Shown: piece after piece, positions 1 to 9,623 of the stretch
Layout of the letters: each line of letters begins with the position of its first letter
Position numbering within the stretch: the stretch's first letter is position 1
Assembly: GCF_000336635.1 (NCBI RefSeq)
Contig: NZ_AOLY01000037.1
Coordinates: 69,018 to 133,017, forward strand
DNA length: 64,000 bases
Reading direction: 5' to 3'
From: Haloarcula japonica DSM 6131
Lineage (GTDB): Archaea > Halobacteriota > Halobacteria > Halobacteriales > Haloarculaceae
Position numbers and translations under genes: made by a program
The notes under the pieces: generated by a model
Database searches by the model: none
Seen by the model: only the letters and a program-made list of their open reading frames with translations
Told to the model about the DNA's origin: nothing

Positions 1-996
1 CACGCCCTCTCGGTCGGACTCGACGCCCTTGCCGACGAAGCCGCCGGTCGCGAGGACGTACTGGTCGGCACTGTTGGGAATCTTCGCGCCGTTTTTCTCG
101 ATGAACACCTTCTCGATGCGGTCTTCGCCCTCGAAGTCGACGACGGGATTCCCGGTCTCGATGCTGGCCCCGGCCTCGTCCAGTGCCGAGAACAGCGCGT
201 CTTCGAGGCGGAGACCGGGGAGGGACGGCGGCCCCATCGGGACCTCGAACACGTCGACGCCGAGGTGGTCTCCCAGTGCGTCACGGATCGCGCCGGGGTT
301 ATCGTCGCCGAGAATCGCCGGGAAGCCAACCCGCTCCTCGTCTTCAAGCAGCGGATTCACGCGCTGGGCCAGTGCCTCGCGGGCCGGGACCATTCGCCCG
401 CGGACAGCCACTTCGCTGTTGGTATCGAGCAGCTTGGCGTACCGCGTGACCTTCGCGTCAGCGCGCAGGTCACCTGGGAATCGGATTGTCTCACCACGGA
501 CAGCGAATGGCACGCCCGTCGCGTCGAGATGGGCAGCGACGTGGGGCGCGTCGAAGTCGACCATCTCCTCGATGCCGACCAGCAGCGTGTCGCGGGTATC
601 GCTGGCGAGACCAGCACTGGCTCCGGCCGGGTAACGGGCGGTCGGCTTGATGCTTCCGCCGTGGGTCGGCAGGAGCGCGTTCGTGTCCGTGTGCTCACCT
701 TCGTAAGTCGGAACCGCATCGTCGAACAGCGACAGTGCGTCCCGGACCGTTTCGACGCCGACTTTCCGGTACGGATGGGATTCAGGCAGTGACGGGATCG
801 CCTCGTACGGGTCGGTCAGCGGGCCGTCGCCGTCCGGCGTGTAGCCGAGTACGTCTACCAGACCAGACGCCTGTCGAAGCGTGCTCTGTTTGTAGGACAC
901 CAGCCGCACGTCGGCCCCCTCGCGGGCGGCCGCCAGCGCGCTGGTCAGCCCGCCGAGGCCGCCGCCGATGACGAGTACCTCAGACTCAATAGCCAT
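1..996 (-). CDS. glpB: Anaerobic glycerol-3-phosphate dehydrogenase subunit B (partial, 3' end outside window)
   Basis: Subunit of the membrane-associated GlpABC complex that oxidises sn-glycerol-3-phosphate to DHAP. The reverse-strand translation starts [16 protein letters not shown], a dinucleotide-binding glycine motif at residues 9-16, and stays open for 332 codons to the window edge. It lacks a stop because the window cuts the gene. The ATG at 994-996 lies inside the last codons of glpA (11-nt overlap), so the two are translationally coupled. glpC would be expected just outside the left edge. The assignment rests on the GlpB-like N-terminus and on its position after glpA. Confidence 0.93.
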   Translation of the reverse strand, partial: MAIESEVLVIGGGLGGLTSALAAAREGADVRLVSYKQSTLRQASGLVDVLGYTPDGDGPLTDPYEAIPSLPESHPYRKVGVETVRDALSLFDDAVPTYEGEHTDTNALLPTHGGSIKPTARYPAGASAGLASDTRDTLLVGIEEMVDFDAPHVAAHLDATGVPFAVRGETIRFPGDLRADAKVTRYAKLLDTNSEVAVRGRMVPAREALAQRVNPLLEDEERVGFPAILGDDNPGAIRDALGDHLGVDVFEVPMGPPSLPGLRLEDALFSALDEAGASIETGNPVVDFEGEDRIEKVFIEKNGAKIPNSADQYVLATGGFVGKGVESDREGV

Positions 997-2716
997 CTGT
1001 CCCTCCATCGGCGGCTACGTCCGCGCTGTCGACGCTGCCGCCTGTTTGCCCGCGCCCCGAATCGAATGCCGAGAAGTCGACCGGGTCGCCGTCCGCCGGG
1101 TCCTGGTCGCGGTTCTGCGTGGTGGCATGCAGCGCGTAGTTCAGGGCCGCCTGCGAGAGCTGTTCGCCCCAGAGGGCGTGTCGCTGCCCCTTCCAGCGTT
1201 CCTGAAGCAGTTCGTCCCAGGCCTCGCGAACGACCGGCTCGTCGTACTCCGAGTGGAGTTCGCTTGCCATCCGGTGGGAACAGAAGCCGCCCTGACAGTT
1301 CCCCATCGACGCACGGGTCCGGATACGGACGGCGTTGAGGTCCGAACCGGAGCCCTCGATAGCGTCCTGAATCTCAGCGCGGGTGACGCCCTCGCACTCA
1401 CAGACCGTCGGGTTCGGACCGTCGGTTTTGAGTACGTCGTCGGCACGGGAGCCGAGTCGCTCGATACTCCGGCGGCCAATCGGCGACCGGAGCCCGAACT
1501 CGTCCATGTAGTCCCGGAGCACCGAGAAGTCCTCGCTGCCCGGCAGTGGTTCGTCGGCGGTCCGGCAGTCGGCGTCGATACCGAACTTCCCGCAGACGTG
1601 GTCGGCGATCTGCTCGCCCATCATGCGGTAGGTGGTGAACTTCCCGCCGACGATGCTGGTCATGCCGGGGAGGTCGTCGCGCTCGTCGTGATCGAGCAGG
1701 AAGAAGTCCCGCGTGATGTCCGTCGGGTCGTCGCTGCCGACGTCCGGTGGTTCGTACAGCGGGCGGACGCCCCAGAACGAGCGGATGGTCCGCGCCTCGT
1801 CGAGCATCGGAATCAGCTCGGAAAGGGTGTCGATCATCATGTCGACTTCCCACTGTTCCTCGGGGTAGTCCTCAGGGTCCTCGACCTCCTCATCAGTCGT
1901 CCCCAGGATCGCGGTCGTCTCGTGGGGCACGACGATGTCGGCGTCGCCTTTCGGCCGACAGCGGTTGATGACGGTGTCGACCTGCCGGATGTTCATGATG
2001 GTCATGACGCCCTTGGAGGGACGGACCTCGATGTCCAGTCCGGCCATGTCGCCGATGCGGCCGGCCCAGGCTCCCGTCGCGTTGACGACGTAGTCGGCCC
2101 GGATCTCCTCGGTTCCGCCTTCGGTACCGTGGACGCGCTTGCCGGGGCCGGAGTCGTGTTCGACCTCGATACCGACTACTTCGCCGCTCTCGACGATGAG
2201 GTCGGTAACCTTGGAGTGTGTCTCGATGCGTGCGCCGTGTTCCTGTGCGCTCGCGGCGTTCGCGACCACGAGCCGGAACGGGTCGATAGCCCCGTCAGGG
2301 ACGCTGATTGCCTTGTCGATGTCCTTCGCTAAGTGTGGCTCCATCGCACGGGCTTCTTCCCCTGAGACGACCTCGGCGGGAATACCGCACTCCTCACAGC
2401 CGCTGAGCTTCTTCTGGAAGTATTCCTCTGAGTCCTCCGGGCGCTTGACAAACAGGCCACCGGTCATTTCGACGCAGTGGCTTGCGATATCCCGCAGCAC
2501 CCGGTTTTCCTCGATACACTCGGTCGCACTGGCCTGGTCCGAAACGGCGTATCGCCCGCCACTGTGGAGCAGCCCGTGCATCCGACCGGTGGTCCCGTGG
2601 GTCAGGTTCCCCTGTTCTACGAGGGTCACGTCGAGCCCGCGCATCGCGAGGTCCCGCGCGATGCCCGCCCCAGTCGAGCCGCCACCGATGACGGCGATGT
2701 GTGGTGTCGGTCCCAT
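986..2716 (-). CDS. glpA: Anaerobic glycerol-3-phosphate dehydrogenase subunit A
   Basis: FAD-dependent catalytic subunit (576 aa) oxidising G3P to DHAP for growth on glycerol, the main compatible solute released by Dunaliella in brines. An FAD motif GGGSTG lies near residues 10-15, and GGKFTTYR is typical of GlpA/GlpD. The C-terminal BFD-like iron-sulfur region has CEC near residue 440 and NCQGGFC near 472, giving four cysteines for a [2Fe-2S] cluster. The acidic tail beyond about residue 530 is typical of haloarchaea. It is first in the leftward operon glpA-glpB, and it is divergent from the transducer at 3066. In Haloferax the same enzyme is called gpdA. Confidence 0.95.
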   Translation of the reverse strand: MGPTPHIAVIGGGSTGAGIARDLAMRGLDVTLVEQGNLTHGTTGRMHGLLHSGGRYAVSDQASATECIEENRVLRDIASHCVEMTGGLFVKRPEDSEEYFQKKLSGCEECGIPAEVVSGEEARAMEPHLAKDIDKAISVPDGAIDPFRLVVANAASAQEHGARIETHSKVTDLIVESGEVVGIEVEHDSGPGKRVHGTEGGTEEIRADYVVNATGAWAGRIGDMAGLDIEVRPSKGVMTIMNIRQVDTVINRCRPKGDADIVVPHETTAILGTTDEEVEDPEDYPEEQWEVDMMIDTLSELIPMLDEARTIRSFWGVRPLYEPPDVGSDDPTDITRDFFLLDHDERDDLPGMTSIVGGKFTTYRMMGEQIADHVCGKFGIDADCRTADEPLPGSEDFSVLRDYMDEFGLRSPIGRRSIERLGSRADDVLKTDGPNPTVCECEGVTRAEIQDAIEGSGSDLNAVRIRTRASMGNCQGGFCSHRMASELHSEYDEPVVREAWDELLQERWKGQRHALWGEQLSQAALNYALHATTQNRDQDPADGDPVDFSAFDSGRGQTGGSVDSADVAADGGTDGY

Positions 2717-3065
2717 CTATCTTTCCGTGGGTTTGGAGCGCATACACTTCACTTTACCGTTGCTGGTGTTTGGGTAGTAAATTTTCTAAGTAATCATGAG
2801 GGATACCTAAAACTCACACTGATAATTGTGGACCATTACCACACATGCACTACCAATTATTGAGGGATAAAATTAGACATACGTTCCCATATACAAAGAA
2901 TAGGTTAACATATTCAAGTTTAATGAGTTTAATACAGCTTCCTTGGCATTGTATCTGTACCCGAACAGTAGTTATCACTCCTACCGCTTCGACAGTAACT
3001 ATTATGTATTTTGATAGTGGACTATTCCCGAGAACGTGTTGGCCGTTCGGCCAACGGGAGCGACA
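2717..3065. promoter_or_regulatory. Divergent glpA / transducer promoter region with a 5'-leader hairpin
   Basis: This 349-base AT-rich spacer holds no gene. A TATA-like AAATTTAC on the minus strand near 2776-2786 would serve glpA. TTATGTATTTT near 3001-3011 would serve the transducer. A perfect inverted repeat GTTGGCC-GTTC-GGCCAAC (3038-3055) ends ten bases before the transducer ATG. It falls about where transcription should start, so it could be a leader hairpin or an operator. The promoter positions are inferred from sequence only. Confidence 0.5.
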
Positions 3066-5609
3066 ATGAGTAAATGGAACCCACTTGATTCAGAAGACGA
3101 CCCGCCTGACGGGGAACACACCGACGGCGGCGTCACAGAGGGGCAGGATGAAAACGAGTCGGAGACTGAACCGCCGTCAGCAGAACCCCTCCAGAAGGAT
3201 ACAGAGACCGAAAACGACCCTGAACGGGCGGAACTGAAAGCACAGTGTGAAGAACTGGCAGCGGAACTCGAACAAGAGCGGGCGGAGCGTCGCGCGCTCG
3301 AAACCGCTGTCGACCGTCTCACCGCTGTTGCAAGGGCGAACGCCGATGGTGACCTCACTGCGAAACCGGGGCAGCCACCAGCTGAGGCAGCTAAACCGCT
3401 GTACGACGCATACAGTGAACTGCTCCGGGAATGGACCGACACTGTCGACCGGATGGCGTCGTTCAGCGAGCAGGTGACCGCCGCAACGGAACAGGTCGAC
3501 ACCCGCCTCGGGTCGGTCAAATCCGCCAGCCGGGACGTGAGCGGTGCTGTCGGGGAAATATCGGATGGTTCGGACGAGCAGCGCGACGAGATACAGTCGA
3601 TCTCCGACGAGATGCGGAACCTCTCGGCAACGATCGAGGAGATAGCGAGCGCCGCAAACGAGGTTGCAGACACGTCCAGCGAAGCCAGTGTTCGAGGCGA
3701 ATCCGCACTTGAGTCGGCGTCCTCGGCGATGACGACGCTCGACCGACTGACCGACAACGCCGAAGCGACCGTCGACAAGGTCGAGCAACTGAACGACCTG
3801 TTGTCGGACATCGAGGAGATTGTGGGTTTCATCACGGACGTCGCGGATCAGACCAACATGCTGGCACTGAACGCCAACATCGAAGCGGCCCGAGCAGGGG
3901 AATCCGGCGACGGGTTCGCCGTCGTGGCCGAGGAGGTCAAATCGCTTGCGACCGAGACGAAGGAGGCGACTGACGAGATTGCAGCCTCCATTCAGGAGGT
4001 CCACGAACAGGCTGACACGACGGTTTCGGAGATGTACGAGACGCGGGAGAGTGTCGAAGACACTCGCTCGTCAGTTGCCAGCGCGCTCGACGAACTGGAG
4101 TCCGTCGTCTCGATGGTCGAGGAGGTCGATTCGAGCGTCCAAGAGATCGACGACGCGACGGATACGCAGGCCGACTCCACACAGGAAGTCGTCTCAATGG
4201 TCGACGACGTCGAGGACATCAGTGCCCAGACAGCCGAAGAGGCGGCTATCGCCGCCGACGCCGCAGCGGACCAGACAACGGAGCTCGCGGAGGTCTCGAC
4301 GCGGGTCTCCACGCTCACCGAGCGGGCTGAGTCACTGGACGCATCGCTGGATTCCTTCGAACTGGCGACCGGTTCGGCGGCGGCCAATACGGACGGAACC
4401 GTCGTCGAGTTCTGGCACGCGATGGGCGGTGAGAAAGCGCTACTGCTTGAAGAGCTCGTCCGCGAGTTCGAATCACAGACTGAGGGTATCAGTCTCACAC
4501 TGCGGTCGAAAGGGAGCTACCGCGGGACCCTCGATGCAACGCTGAACGCCGCCGAACACGGCGACCCGCCCGCGATTGCACAGATCTTTGAGATCGGGAC
4601 TACGCGTGCGCGCGACAGTGGATATTTTAGGCCGGTCGAGGAACTCCTCCCGGCGGCTCACATCGACTCGCTGCTCGACCCGGTGACGAACTACTACCGC
4701 TTCGACGGGACGCTCCACTCGCTGCCGTTCAACGCGTCGAACCCGGTGATGGCCTACAACCGCGACGCGTTCAGGGAGGCGGGGCTCGATCCCGATTCGC
4801 CGCCGGAAACCCTCGCTGACGTGCGAAGCGCGGCTGCGCAGCTCGTCGACGGAAGAGGCGTGGATACCGGTATCACGTTCGCGAACTACTCGTGGTTCGT
4901 CGAACAGTGGTTTGCCGAGGCTGACCAGCTCCTTGTGGACCAGAACAACGGGCGGTCCGGATCACCGACGGAGAGCTATCTCGACGGAGCGTTCGCCCAC
5001 GACTTGTTCGAGTGGTGGAAAGGCCTCGAAGCGGACGGCCTGTACCACGACCCCGGCATCGAAGCCAGAGGCGCGGCTCGGGCCCACTTCGCCGAGGGGA
5101 ACGCTGCGATGCTGATCGGCTCGACATCGTCGCTGAACAGCATCGAAAGCAGCGCCGATTTCGATGTTGGAACCGGCCGATTCCCCGTGCTCGACGACCG
5201 GACCGGCGTACTCGTCGGCGGGGCATCCCTCTGGGTCGGCGATGGAGTTTCCGAGGCCGTGCACGACGCTGTCGGCGAGTTCCTCACCTGGCTCACCGAA
5301 CCGGCCCAGCAGCGTCGGTGGCATCAAGAAACCGGGTATTTCCCGGTCCACGAAGAGACGATTCCACAGCTCCGGTCGGCGGACTGGTTCGTACAGAACC
5401 CACACTACAGAACGGCGTTTGACCAGCTCATAGAGACACGCGATACCACCGCAACGCGGGGCGCACAGATCGGTCCGTTCGATACGGTTCGAACAATCAT
5501 CGAAGACGCGGTCGACAGTATGGACGGGCCCGACTCGGTCCCGTCCGCACTTGATCGACTCGACACGCAGGTCACAAGGCAGCTTGAGCGGTACGATTCC
5601 GACCGATAG
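3066..5609 (+). CDS. Cytoplasmic methyl-accepting transducer fused to a UgpB-like glycerol-3-phosphate-binding domain
   Basis: 847 aa with no signal peptide or membrane segment. Residues 1-90 are acidic and coiled. About 95-430 is a full transducer signalling domain with the hairpin tip [18 protein letters not shown] near residue 262. From about 445 to 840 the protein reads as an ABC substrate-binding protein closest to Ugp[34 protein letters not shown] and [10 protein letters not shown] align by eye with E. coli UgpB, whose ligand is sn-glycerol-3-phosphate. UgpB is normally periplasmic; here it would lie in the cytosol. The gene sits between divergent glpA and glpK. Inference: it senses intracellular G3P made by GlpK and signals to CheA. 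ATG at 3066 is chosen over 3036 because a hairpin occupies the intervening bases. Confidence 0.9.
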   Translation: MSKWNPLDSEDDPPDGEHTDGGVTEGQDENESETEPPSAEPLQKDTETENDPERAELKAQCEELAAELEQERAERRALETAVDRLTAVARANADGDLTAKPGQPPAEAAKPLYDAYSELLREWTDTVDRMASFSEQVTAATEQVDTRLGSVKSASRDVSGAVGEISDGSDEQRDEIQSISDEMRNLSATIEEIASAANEVADTSSEASVRGESALESASSAMTTLDRLTDNAEATVDKVEQLNDLLSDIEEIVGFITDVADQTNMLALNANIEAARAGESGDGFAVVAEEVKSLATETKEATDEIAASIQEVHEQADTTVSEMYETRESVEDTRSSVASALDELESVVSMVEEVDSSVQEIDDATDTQADSTQEVVSMVDDVEDISAQTAEEAAIAADAAADQTTELAEVSTRVSTLTERAESLDASLDSFELATGSAAANTDGTVVEFWHAMGGEKALLLEELVREFESQTEGISLTLRSKGSYRGTLDATLNAAEHGDPPAIAQIFEIGTTRARDSGYFRPVEELLPAAHIDSLLDPVTNYYRFDGTLHSLPFNASNPVMAYNRDAFREAGLDPDSPPETLADVRSAAAQLVDGRGVDTGITFANYSWFVEQWFAEADQLLVDQNNGRSGSPTESYLDGAFAHDLFEWWKGLEADGLYHDPGIEARGAARAHFAEGNAAMLIGSTSSLNSIESSADFDVGTGRFPVLDDRTGVLVGGASLWVGDGVSEAVHDAVGEFLTWLTEPAQQRRWHQETGYFPVHEETIPQLRSADWFVQNPHYRTAFDQLIETRDTTATRGAQIGPFDTVRTIIEDAVDSMDGPDSVPSALDRLDTQVTRQLERYDSDR

Positions 5610-5692
5610 CGCCGTCTCACCCTTTCTTTACTAGCCAAACATCACCATTAGTAATCTTTATAATGGTTCACTATGTTGTTTACTGGCAAGGT

Positions 5693-5716
5693 GGTAGCTT
5701 TCATAAATAAGCTACC
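5693..5716 (+). promoter_or_regulatory. Inverted repeat in the glpK leader
   Basis: Perfect 8-bp arms GGTAGCTT and AAGCTACC are separated by eight AT-rich bases, 22 nt before the glpK ATG. A TATA-like CTTTATAATG lies near 5656-5665, so the repeat sits just downstream of the expected start site. It could be an operator for a GlpR-type repressor or a leader hairpin. The arms do not match the hairpin in front of the transducer. Confidence 0.5.
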
Positions 5717-5737
5717 TCCACCACGGAGAACACAACA

Positions 5738-7270
5738 ATGGCAGACACATACGTTGGCGCGATTGACCAGGGAACGACCGGCACCCGCTTCATGGTATTC
5801 GACCATAGCGGCCAGGTCGTTGCGAACGCCTACGAGAAGCACGAACAGATCTACCCGGAGCCCGGCTGGGTCGAACACGACCCCGTCGAAATCTGGGAAA
5901 ACACGCAGGAAGTCGTGACCAAGGGGCTTGCGGATGCAGGTGTCGGTGCCGAACAGCTTGAGGCACTCGGCATCACGAACCAGCGTGAGACGACGATCGT
6001 CTGGGACAAGGAGACCGGCAAACCGGTTCACAACGCGCTGGTCTGGCAGGACCGCCGAACCACCGACCGCGTCGAGGAAATCCAGGAAGAGGACAAAGTC
6101 GAGTGGATCCGGGGGAAGACCGGGCTGGAATGTGACGCCTACTTCTCGGCGACCAAAACCGAGTGGATCCTCGACAACGCGGAGCCGCTCAAGATGCAGA
6201 GCTCGCGTGGTGCTGACCTCCGTGAGCGGGCCGAAGACGGTGAACTCCTGATGGGGACCATCGATGCGTGGCTCATCTACAAGCTCACCGGCAACCACAT
6301 TACGGACGTCTCGAACGCATCGCGGACGATGCTGTACAACATCCACGACATGGAGTGGGATGATGAACTCCTCGAAGAGTTCGGCGTTCCGAAGTCCATG
6401 GTTCCGGAAGTCCGTCCGTCCTCCGACGAGAGCCTGTACGGACACACCGACGCGGACGGCTTCCTCGAAGAGGAAGTCCCCGTTGCGGGCGCGCTGGGTG
6501 ACCAGCAGGCTGCACTGTTCGGCCAGACTTGCTTCGATAAGGGTGATGCGAAGAACACCTACGGTACCGGCGCGTTCTACCTGATGAACACTGGCTCCGA
6601 AGCAGTCGCCTCGGATAACGGCCTGCTGACGACCGTCGGCTTCCAGATGTCCGGTGAGCCCGTCCAGTACGCACTGGAAGGATCGATCTTCATCGCCGGC
6701 GCGGCCATCGAATGGCTCGAAGACGTCGACCTCATCAACAACGCCGCCCAGACCGCGGAACTCGCTCGCTCGGTCGACTCGACAGACGGCGTGTACATGG
6801 TGCCGGCCTTCACTGGCCTCGGCGCGCCACACTGGGACGGCCGCGCTCGCGGGACGATTGTCGGGATGACCCGCGGAACGCGAAAGGAGCACATCGTGCG
6901 TGCGACCCTGGAATCCATCGCATACCAGACCCGCGACCTCGCGGAAGCGATGGAGGAAGACTCCGGTGTCGAGATGACGACACTGCGAGTCGACGGTGGT
7001 GCAGTCAAGAACAACTTCCTCTGTCAGCTCCAGTCCGACATCATCCAGACGGACATCGCTCGACCGCAGGTCGACGAGACCACCGCACTGGGATCGGCTT
7101 ATGCGGCCGGCCTCGCCGTCGGGTACTGGGACACCGTCGACGAACTCCGCGACAACTGGCAGGTCGACGAGGAGTTCTCGCCGGAGATGGAGGCCGAGAA
7201 GGCAGACAAGATGTATGATCGCTGGGACGACGCTGTCGACCGTTCCCGCGACTGGGCACAGGAGGAATAA
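5738..7270 (+). CDS. glpK: Glycerol kinase
   Basis: Phosphorylates glycerol to G3P with ATP in the cytoplasm, the committing step of glycerol catabolism. The protein has 510 aa, the usual GlpK length. GAIDQGTTGTR (residues 6-16) is the FGGY-kinase phosphate motif. GDQQAALFGQ, NTYGTGAF and the C-terminal RVDGGAVKNNFL are further FGGY signatures. ATG at 5738 follows a leader with an inverted repeat. The stop is three bases from the next gene, so the two are probably cotranscribed. GlpK, GlpAB and the G3P-binding transducer make this a glycerol locus. Confidence 0.97.
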   Translation: MADTYVGAIDQGTTGTRFMVFDHSGQVVANAYEKHEQIYPEPGWVEHDPVEIWENTQEVVTKGLADAGVGAEQLEALGITNQRETTIVWDKETGKPVHNALVWQDRRTTDRVEEIQEEDKVEWIRGKTGLECDAYFSATKTEWILDNAEPLKMQSSRGADLRERAEDGELLMGTIDAWLIYKLTGNHITDVSNASRTMLYNIHDMEWDDELLEEFGVPKSMVPEVRPSSDESLYGHTDADGFLEEEVPVAGALGDQQAALFGQTCFDKGDAKNTYGTGAFYLMNTGSEAVASDNGLLTTVGFQMSGEPVQYALEGSIFIAGAAIEWLEDVDLINNAAQTAELARSVDSTDGVYMVPAFTGLGAPHWDGRARGTIVGMTRGTRKEHIVRATLESIAYQTRDLAEAMEEDSGVEMTTLRVDGGAVKNNFLCQLQSDIIQTDIARPQVDETTALGSAYAAGLAVGYWDTVDELRDNWQVDEEFSPEMEAEKADKMYDRWDDAVDRSRDWAQEE

Positions 7271-7273
7271 CAG

Positions 7274-8356
7274 ATGGCAATCGCATTCGGACTCACGGCA
7301 GTCGACATGCTCGTCCTCGCCATCGCGGCGTTTGCGGGCGGCGCGTTCGGGGCATCTATCGGTGCACTCCCGGCGTTCTGTTTCACCGGCTTCATGGTGC
7401 TAATTGGAGAAGCCGGCAACGTCGTCTCAGAGGCGTTCGTCGGCGGTTCTCCTGACGTCATTTCCGGTGCCGCCGGTGGATACGGAGCCGGCATCGTCGG
7501 CCCGCTGGCCTTCGGTCCCGTGTTCGGGCCACACGTCGCCTTCGCTGGTGGTGTGGCAGCAGCCGCTTACGCTGCGAAATACGACGGAATGTACGAGCCG
7601 GACGACGGTGACTACCACCCAGCAAAGGACATCGCCTACGCCCTCGGCACCCGACCGGACGTCCTCGCTGTCGGTGGGATATTCGGTATCCTGGGTATGG
7701 CGATCCGGCAGACGTCCGGTGGGCTCGGGGTTCCGATCGATCCACCTGCGGCAGGCGTCATCCTGACCGCTGTTATCGCCCGTCTGGTCTTTGGCTACCC
7801 GGTTATCGGCCGTGCCCGCGGAAGCGGCCTGCTCGATATGTCGCCGTTCGAGAGCGGCAAGATGCGGTCGGGTGAGGAAGTCGCAACGGATGGTGGAGTG
7901 GCCGCCGAGCGACCGGCTGTCGAGCCGTGGCTTCCACACCAGTACAAGTGGACGCACGTCGCAATGCTCGGCCTCGTCACCGGCATCCTTGGTGCGTACA
8001 TCTTCGCGAAAACCGGGAGTCTCTTCCTCCCGTTCGGTATCTCGGCAGCAAGCCTGCTGTTCCTGAACCTCGGTGTGGAGAAATTCCCGGTTACGCACCA
8101 CATGACGCTCCCGGCAACGTTCGTCGCCAGTATGGCGATGACGGATGGGGCGAGTGTCCTAGTCGCGCTCGGGCTGGGCGCATTCTTCGGCATCCTGGGT
8201 GCGCTGTTCGGTGAGGTCTACCAGCGTATCTTCTACGCCCACTCAGATACGCACTTTGACCCGCCAGCCGCATCGATCATTACGACGACTCTCATCCTGG
8301 GCATTCTGGCACTGGCTGGAGTGTTCACGACGTCCGCAGCTATCCCCCTGCCGTAA
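7274..8356 (+). CDS. Putative glycerol facilitator / membrane protein of glp operons
   Basis: 360-aa polytopic membrane protein rich in Gly/Ala helices, with about eight to ten hydrophobic segments (for example residues 10-50, 65-100, 125-175, 220-250, 265-310 and 325-355) and an acidic cytoplasmic loop near 190-210. Genes of this kind follow glpK in haloarchaea and have been proposed as glycerol transporters (called glpX in Haloferax). It is not an aquaporin: no NPA motifs are seen. Three bases separate it from glpK. The transport role is inferred from the neighbours. Confidence 0.75.
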   Translation: MAIAFGLTAVDMLVLAIAAFAGGAFGASIGALPAFCFTGFMVLIGEAGNVVSEAFVGGSPDVISGAAGGYGAGIVGPLAFGPVFGPHVAFAGGVAAAAYAAKYDGMYEPDDGDYHPAKDIAYALGTRPDVLAVGGIFGILGMAIRQTSGGLGVPIDPPAAGVILTAVIARLVFGYPVIGRARGSGLLDMSPFESGKMRSGEEVATDGGVAAERPAVEPWLPHQYKWTHVAMLGLVTGILGAYIFAKTGSLFLPFGISAASLLFLNLGVEKFPVTHHMTLPATFVASMAMTDGASVLVALGLGAFFGILGALFGEVYQRIFYAHSDTHFDPPAASIITTTLILGILALAGVFTTSAAIPLP

Positions 8357-8418
8357 GAACTCATACGGCCTTTTATTTACAGGTCCAATCGAATATACAC
8401 ACGATCTCATTTCCAAGC

Positions 8419-9594
8419 ATGGACATCGAAGCGAGAATCAAGCGTCGACAACGCCGGAACGGTGAGCCACGGCTCATTCAGGATTACGAATCGATCTCAC
8501 CCGTCGTCCACATAGAGGAGCCGGCTGACCGCGGTCCGGTGCTCGAGCGCCTGCTCGATCACCTCGATCCGGTGTTCGATGGGCAGCTGCCGCCGAACGC
8601 GTACGTGTACGGACCCCGTGGTTCAGGGAAATCCGCAGTTATCACGGCGCTTTTCGCCAATTTAGAACAGCTTCCGACGGAACAACAGGCGATCATTCAC
8701 ACGACGACCCGTGCACAGCCACCGACCTCGCCGTCGTTCGTCTACGTGAACGCCCGAGAGACCGCGAGCGAGTTCGCGTTCTACCATGCAGTGCTGGACT
8801 CGCTCGTGGACGAATCGGTGCCGGAACACGGGATCGGGACGGAGACGCTCAAGTCCCGACTCCACGAACTAGTACGAGAGCAACGCACTGGCATCGTCAT
8901 TGCAGTCGACCACATCAGCGAACCGGAGAGCATCCAGGCTCCGGCCCTCGTCGATCTGTTTGCCGGCTTACCGAGCAACGTCAGCTGGCTCGCAATCGGT
9001 CGCGACGATCCGTCGACAACTGAACTGACGCGGTACACCGCTGAGTCGATCAGTATCGACCGCTATCAGCGGCAGATGCTCGTCGACGTGTTGATGACCA
9101 GAACCTCGAACGGGCTGGCCCAGCAGGGACTCGACCACGGTCTGGCGAGGCATATCGCCGATTGGGCGGACGGAAACGCCCACAATGCCCTTGCCGCACT
9201 GTTTATCGCTGCGGAGTTTGCCGAGGAACGGGGCCAGGACCGCATCACACAGGCTAACGTCGACGCGGCCATCGCGGAGGTGCCCGATCCCTGTGTTTCA
9301 TTGGGGGTCGTCCTCTCCCTGCCGACGAACCGACAGGCCGTCCTCAGAGAACTCATCGACCTGGAGGAGAACGAACGCTCCTCGGTAACGGCGACAACGG
9401 AGGCGATTGCGTCGGCGCAATCGGTCGATCTTTCCGCCGGGACCGTCAAGCGGTTCCTCTACGAAATGGCCGAATCCGGCGTCGTCGACCGCGTCGAAGC
9501 GACGGCCACAAACGGTCAGGGACGCCCGCCGAGCCGTGTCGAACCGCGATTCCCGCCGACGGCCTTCCGGCGGCTGTACGACCTGCGAGAGTAG
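8419..9594 (+). CDS. Orc1/Cdc6-like AAA+ ATPase
   Basis: 391 aa. Walker A GPRGSGKS lies near residues 69-76. The Walker B region reads IVIAVDHIS, with His where Orc1/Cdc6 proteins usually have Glu. A winged-helix region follows from about 300 (PPSRVEPRFPPTAFRRLYDL). Haloarchaea carry many Orc paralogues, only some of which define origins. No origin-recognition-box repeats were seen in the 62 bases upstream or the 29 bases downstream, so this is probably not an origin-linked copy. A TATA-like CTTTTATTT lies near 8371. Confidence 0.85.
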   Translation: MDIEARIKRRQRRNGEPRLIQDYESISPVVHIEEPADRGPVLERLLDHLDPVFDGQLPPNAYVYGPRGSGKSAVITALFANLEQLPTEQQAIIHTTTRAQPPTSPSFVYVNARETASEFAFYHAVLDSLVDESVPEHGIGTETLKSRLHELVREQRTGIVIAVDHISEPESIQAPALVDLFAGLPSNVSWLAIGRDDPSTTELTRYTAESISIDRYQRQMLVDVLMTRTSNGLAQQGLDHGLARHIADWADGNAHNALAALFIAAEFAEERGQDRITQANVDAAIAEVPDPCVSLGVVLSLPTNRQAVLRELIDLEENERSSVTATTEAIASAQSVDLSAGTVKRFLYEMAESGVVDRVEATATNGQGRPPSRVEPRFPPTAFRRLYDLRE

Positions 9595-9623
9595 CCTGAG
9601 TGCCGCGGGCAGGTCGATGCTTT

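Noticed and set aside
968..2332. 454-codon forward frame opposite glpA
   Set aside because: It is an antisense shadow of glpA, rich in Val/Arg/Asp, as usual for the complement of acidic GC-rich genes.
8357..8418. Replication origin next to the Orc-like gene
   Set aside because: No ORB-like repeats or AT-rich unwinding stretch of useful size in the spacer.
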